This document shows, in pieces, positions 60,530 to 64,000 of a stretch of 64,000 nt of DNA. The stretch is from UBA961 sp049426725. Its GTDB lineage: Bacteria; Bacteroidota; Ignavibacteria; Kapaibacteriales; UBA961. The stretch covers positions 62,001 to 126,000 of the forward strand of contig JBMSYN010000003.1 of assembly GCA_049426725.1 (NCBI GenBank). The letters run 5' to 3'. The notes under the pieces were generated by a model. It had not been told where the DNA came from and did not search any database. It saw nothing but the letters and a program-made list of their open reading frames with translations. How positions within the stretch are numbered: position 1 is the first letter of the stretch; every line of letters begins with the position of its first letter. A program made the translations under genes and the position numbers.

Positions 60530-61984
60530 ATGTCGGTTGAAACTGTCACAAAGACGGCCCCAAGAAATGTTGTTGATCATCTCGATGCTTCAGCATATCA
60601 CGGCAATCCGTATCCAATTGATGAACCAATGCGTGAGCCGCTCATTCTTGGAAACCCGTCACTTCATGATGTCACTGAAAAAATTGCAGGCATCATCGAA
60701 GGGAAACCAAATCTCAAATATTGGTTAGCAGTATTGATTTGTGCTTCTATCGCCGGAGCAGGCTTTGGTGCGATAGGGGAGACAGTCATGACCGGTATTG
60801 GTGTTTGGGGCTCAAATAATACAATTGGTTGGGCATGGGACATCACCAATTTCGTGTTCTGGATTGGTATCGGTCATGCAGGAACACTGATTTCAGCGAT
60901 CTTATATCTATTCCGTCAAAAATGGCGTACGGCAATCAATAGATCAGCAGAAGCCATGACAATCTTTGCCGTTTTGTGTGCAGGTATTTTTCCTGTTATC
61001 CATACCGGTCGCCCATGGCTTGCATATTGGCTTACACCATATCCCAATCAAATGCAAATGTGGGTAAATTTCCGCTCGCCACTTGTCTGGGACGTTTTCG
61101 CAGTTTCAACATATCTAACTGTTTCAGCATTGTTCTGGTTCATGGGTTTGGTACCTGATCTTGCAACTGTTAGAAATTTTGTAAAAGGAAAAATCGCCAA
61201 GCGCTTGTATACATTTTTCAGCTTGGGTTGGACAGGATCCATGCGCAATTGGCATCATTATGAAATTGCATATATGATTTTGGCAGGACTTTCAACTCCG
61301 CTCGTATTGTCAGTGCATACAATCGTTTCCATGGACTTTGCAACTTCAGTTCTACCCGGTTGGCATACCACAATCTTTCCACCATATTTCGTTGCCGGCG
61401 CGATTTTCTCAGGTTTCGCTATGGTTATGACATTGCTTGTCATTGCAAGAGAAATATTGGGATTAAAAGAATTTATTACGCTAAAACATTTGGAAAATAT
61501 GAATAAAATCATCCTTGCAACAGGGATGATGGTAGGTTATGCATATTCCATGGAATTTTTCATAGCCTGGTATTCAGGTAATGAATATGAGCGCACTGTC
61601 TTTATCAACAGAGCATTTGGTGAATATTGGTGGGCTTATTGGTCAATGGTTTCTTGTAATGTGCTATCTCCACAAGTTTTCTGGTTCAAAAAAGCCAGAA
61701 GAAATATTCCACTCATGTTCATTATTTCAATCTTTGTGAACATCGGTATGTGGTTTGAGCGCTTTACTATTATTTCTACATCATTGCATCATGACTTCCT
61801 TCCTTCAAGTTGGAGTTATTATACACCAACAATTGTGGAAGTAGGAATATTTGTTGGCACAATAGGCTTATTCTTAACGCTCTTTTTATTGTTCTCTAAA
61901 TATTTGCCAGTTATTGCAATTTCAGAGATCAAAGGCGTTATGCCCGGTTCGCAACCTACTCATCATGGTGATGAGCATCATTAA
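60530..61984 (+). CDS. actC: Alternative Complex III subunit ActC (NrfD-like, quinol site)
   Basis: A polytopic membrane protein of 484 residues of the NrfD/PsrC family with about ten helices. Recognisable blocks include EPLILGNPSLHDVTEKI at the N terminus, FWIGIGHAGTLISAILYLFRQ and SVHTIVSMDFATSVLPGWHTT. In ACIII this subunit holds the menaquinol-oxidising site beneath the ActB Fe-S chain. It ends in a short His-rich tail (HHGDEHH). It follows actB by 26 bases. Confidence 0.95.
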   Translation: MSVETVTKTAPRNVVDHLDASAYHGNPYPIDEPMREPLILGNPSLHDVTEKIAGIIEGKPNLKYWLAVLICASIAGAGFGAIGETVMTGIGVWGSNNTIGWAWDITNFVFWIGIGHAGTLISAILYLFRQKWRTAINRSAEAMTIFAVLCAGIFPVIHTGRPWLAYWLTPYPNQMQMWVNFRSPLVWDVFAVSTYLTVSALFWFMGLVPDLATVRNFVKGKIAKRLYTFFSLGWTGSMRNWHHYEIAYMILAGLSTPLVLSVHTIVSMDFATSVLPGWHTTIFPPYFVAGAIFSGFAMVMTLLVIAREILGLKEFITLKHLENMNKIILATGMMVGYAYSMEFFIAWYSGNEYERTVFINRAFGEYWWAYWSMVSCNVLSPQVFWFKKARRNIPLMFIISIFVNIGMWFERFTIISTSLHHDFLPSSWSYYTPTIVEVGIFVGTIGLFLTLFLLFSKYLPVIAISEIKGVMPGSQPTHHGDEHH

Positions 61985-62016
61985 TCTTCGTCCATTAGAA
62001 TGTCAGAGATCATACA

Positions 62017-62553
62017 ATGAGTGATAAGAAAACAGTAGCGGTACTCGGAAATTTTACAGATCCAAACAAGATCATGGATGCTGCTTCAAAAGTACATCAA
62101 AGTGGTTATACGGATTTTGATATTTATACTCCATATCCTGTTCATGGCTTGGATAAAGCCATGGGAATGAAGAGAACAATATTGCCATATATATCATTTG
62201 CAGGTGGAATCTTTGGATTGTCCAATGCAGTCTTTTTGATTTGGTGGACCGGCTCAGTGGATTACAAATTGAATATTGGTGGCAAACCTTTGTTCGCTTT
62301 TCAATTCAGTATACCGGTCATGTTCGAGTTGACAGTTCTTTTGACTGCACTTGCAACATTTTTTGGACTCTGGTTTTTATGCGGGCTACCCAAATGGTAT
62401 TCCGATTTACAAGATGATGAAGGTTTCCAAAGAGCTGTTGATGATACTTTTGTCTTGAGCATCTTTTCATCAGACAAGAGATTTTCACTCGAAACCACAG
62501 AAAAATTTATGAATGAACTCGGCGCAGATAATGTTCGCCGAATTGAAGCTTAA
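62017..62553 (+). CDS. actD: Alternative Complex III subunit ActD (DUF3341)
   Basis: A 178-residue DUF3341 protein with a cytoplasmic alpha/beta start (VAVLGNFTDPNKIMDAASKV, then YTPYPVHGLDKAMG) and two membrane helices (about 55-80 and 100-125). ActD is a structural subunit of ACIII without cofactor. Position between actC and actE is canonical. Confidence 0.94.
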   Translation: MSDKKTVAVLGNFTDPNKIMDAASKVHQSGYTDFDIYTPYPVHGLDKAMGMKRTILPYISFAGGIFGLSNAVFLIWWTGSVDYKLNIGGKPLFAFQFSIPVMFELTVLLTALATFFGLWFLCGLPKWYSDLQDDEGFQRAVDDTFVLSIFSSDKRFSLETTEKFMNELGADNVRRIEA

Positions 62554-62568
62554 GAGGATCTGCCAACA

Positions 62569-63186
62569 ATGGAACAACAAAAAAACACCAAAGGTTTTGG
62601 ATTCTATCTAAAAGTAGTAATTGGATTGGGTATTGCCGGCTTCGTTGTTGGCGTGCTCAGTGGATCAATTACATGGTTTTCCGAAGATCCTCCAATCATG
62701 GTCATTAAAGACATGGATGATCAATTTAAGGTAAAACCTCAGGTAGGTTCCTCTTTTTATGCAGATCGTAAAAGTGGTCGTGATCCGATTCCAAATACCG
62801 TTCCCATGGAAGGCACTGCATACCCACTCGATAAACCAGATTTTCAAAGAGCAGATTCAGTAGTTGGATCTAATCCTCTTGATATTTCGAAACCTGAGCA
62901 AAGACAATATGTTCTTTCCAGAGGTAAGAATCGCTATGAAGCGTTTTGCACTCCTTGTCATAACTACGATGGGCAGGGAAATGGCGCTGTTGTGAAGAGA
63001 GGTTTCCAAAATCCACCAAATCTTCGTGACTCAGTTACTAAAGCTAAATCTGATGCTCATCTGTTTCACATAATTTCTGCCGGGCAGAATGTGATGAATG
63101 GTTATGCAGACAAAATAAAACCAAATGATCGTTGGAGCATCGTTCACTATGTAAGAGAAATGCAAAAACTCGGTGTAGTGAAATAA
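62569..63186 (+). CDS. actE: Alternative Complex III subunit ActE (monohaem cytochrome c)
   Basis: A 205-residue membrane-bound cytochrome c. One haem site CTPCHNYDGQGNG (C127, C130, H131) and a likely Met ligand in GQNVMNGYADK. The N terminus is an uncleaved-looking helix (about 12-34, FYLKVVIGLGIAGFVVGVL) and has no lipobox Cys, unlike lipidated ActE proteins. It probably relays electrons from ActA to the oxidase or a soluble carrier. Confidence 0.93.
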   Translation: MEQQKNTKGFGFYLKVVIGLGIAGFVVGVLSGSITWFSEDPPIMVIKDMDDQFKVKPQVGSSFYADRKSGRDPIPNTVPMEGTAYPLDKPDFQRADSVVGSNPLDISKPEQRQYVLSRGKNRYEAFCTPCHNYDGQGNGAVVKRGFQNPPNLRDSVTKAKSDAHLFHIISAGQNVMNGYADKIKPNDRWSIVHYVREMQKLGVVK

Positions 63187-63226
63187 TCAATTGAACTTTC
63201 GAAGAATATAAGTCCATAGAGGAATT

Positions 63227-64000
63227 ATGAACCCCGTCAATCTCAGTGGTAGTGCTTTTCAAGGCAATGTGAACAAATCGGCTATGATTTGCATAGGTGC
63301 CGGTATTGTTCTGGCAATTGCAGGTATAGCTCTCAATCAATCAGCAATGCTACCTGCATATCTTGTTGGTGCTATGTATGTTGTTGGTATAAGTGTGACT
63401 GCTCTCTTCTTTTCTGCATTACAATTTCTTGTTCGTGCAGGATGGAGTGCTTCTTTGCGAAGAATTCCCGAAATGATGGGCTGGTTTGCACAGTTTGCAT
63501 TGATTATCCTCCTTCCAATTCTCATTTTTAGAAATAGTTTCTTTCATGGAATTGAAGATATTCCTTCAAAAGCTCCATATACGAATACACCATTCTTTAT
63601 CGTCAGAATCATTGGATATTGTCTCTTTTGGTTTTGGATGCACAGATATATCGTAGGCAATTCAATCAAGCAAGATTCATTGGAAGGTGATTATACACCT
63701 ACTGTAAAGAATTATAAGCGCAGTGCTCCATTTGTTTTGGGATATGCATTGACAATTACTTTTGCAGCTTTTGATTTGATGATGGCACTAGAACCACATT
63801 GGTTCAGTACAATCTTTGGTGTTTATTATTTTGCCGGAAACTTTGTTTCAACTCTTTCATTATTGGCATTGCTCGTTATGTCAGTCATGAATACCGGTGA
63901 ATTGAAAGGATATATCACCAAAGAACACATGCATGATCTTGGCAAATTGATGTTTGCTTTTACAATCTTTTGGACATATATCCATTTTTCTCAATACTTT
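63227..64000 (+). CDS. actF: Alternative Complex III subunit ActF (NrfD-like), 5' part only
   Basis: The frame opened by the ATG at 63227 (AGAGGAA site upstream) stays open to the window end, giving the first 258 residues. Hydrophobic helices and the segments LVRAGWSASLRRIPEMMG, FFHGIEDIPSKAPYTN, FAAFDLMMALEPHWFSTIFG and YFAGNFVSTLSLLAL identify the second NrfD-like subunit, ActF. It is homologous to ActC but lacks the quinol site in known structures. Truncation is by the window edge. Confidence 0.93.
   Translation, partial: MNPVNLSGSAFQGNVNKSAMICIGAGIVLAIAGIALNQSAMLPAYLVGAMYVVGISVTALFFSALQFLVRAGWSASLRRIPEMMGWFAQFALIILLPILIFRNSFFHGIEDIPSKAPYTNTPFFIVRIIGYCLFWFWMHRYIVGNSIKQDSLEGDYTPTVKNYKRSAPFVLGYALTITFAAFDLMMALEPHWFSTIFGVYYFAGNFVSTLSLLALLVMSVMNTGELKGYITKEHMHDLGKLMFAFTIFWTYIHFSQYF

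Noticed and set aside
1..64000. Mobile elements, prophage, CRISPR-Cas, toxin-antitoxin or defence islands
   Set aside because: Every sizeable frame on the coding strand is explained by housekeeping, envelope or respiratory genes; no transposase, integrase, cas or terminal inverted repeats were seen.

Overview
The window is an ordinary, gene-dense chromosomal stretch of an AT-rich, Gram-negative, aerobically respiring bacterium of the Bacteroidota/Chlorobiota superphylum (FCB group); the mix best resembles the Kapabacteria/Ignavibacteria side of that group. This placement is inferred from family content, with no tree run: a type IX secretion (Por) sorting domain, a Bacteroidota-style LptD with a LolA-like DUF4292 neighbour, an Alternative Complex III plus A2-type haem-copper oxidase cluster, HPr kinase beside a short hibernation factor, and repeated TAnnTTTG promoter motifs upstream of genes. 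I saw no insertion sequence, prophage, CRISPR array or obvious horizontally acquired island.

Layout. 1-1686 (+): the 3' end of purC, then purB, closed by a bidirectional terminator. 1721-5470 (-): the division block ftsQ-ftsA-ftsZ. 5676-6965 (+): a UMF1-type MFS transporter. 6969-12605 (-): an overlapping operon of suhB, dapF, ruvC, a CoA-type Nudix hydrolase and a fused FAD/Fe-S oxidoreductase. 12748-14049 (+): rimO. 14106-20484 (-): a lipoprotein, a stand-alone isobutyryl-CoA-mutase-like catalytic subunit, a DUF3108 protein and an MltD-like LysM transglycosylase. 20902-28072 (-): rsmG, fmt, miaE, RNase P RNA (rnpB), a zinc-ribbon coiled-coil protein, a Nif3 protein, an L,D-transpeptidase, an outer-membrane barrel and the 2-oxoacid dehydrogenase E1 beta gene. 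28092-32415 (-): purT, E1 alpha and a two-domain oxidoreductase; purT sits between the two E1 genes. 32495-39800 (-): a 1672-residue T9SS-exported protein, hprK, hpf and arginase. 39955-40039 (+): tRNA-Leu(UAA). 40134-43751 (+): a fused E2-E1 2-oxoglutarate dehydrogenase. 43754-47120 (-): lptD and a DUF4292 protein. 47219-50331 (+): a PTPS/QueD-like gene, folE, rnhB and pyrC.

50519-64000 (+) is one continuous respiratory cluster: cytochrome c lipoprotein, coxB, coxA, ctaB, coxC, coxD, a Sco copper chaperone, a small CxxC membrane protein, then actA-actF of Alternative Complex III; actF is cut by the window edge. Together these would oxidise quinol in ACIII, pass electrons through c-type haems to the CuA centre of the oxidase and reduce O2. 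A matching Bacteroidota-type promoter (TTTG-N18-TAACTTTG) lies directly upstream of the cluster.

The most unusual points are the actinobacterial-style KGD/OdhA fusion, the IcmF-type mutase lacking its usual fused cobalamin and GTPase domains, the pdhA-purT-pdhB interleaving, the oxidase-first order of the ACIII cluster with a separate cytochrome c ahead of coxB, and the recurrence of His-rich tails in three respiratory subunits. I did not find a clearly undescribed multi-gene system; the best candidate for an uncharacterised part is the 76-residue CxxC membrane protein between sco and actA.
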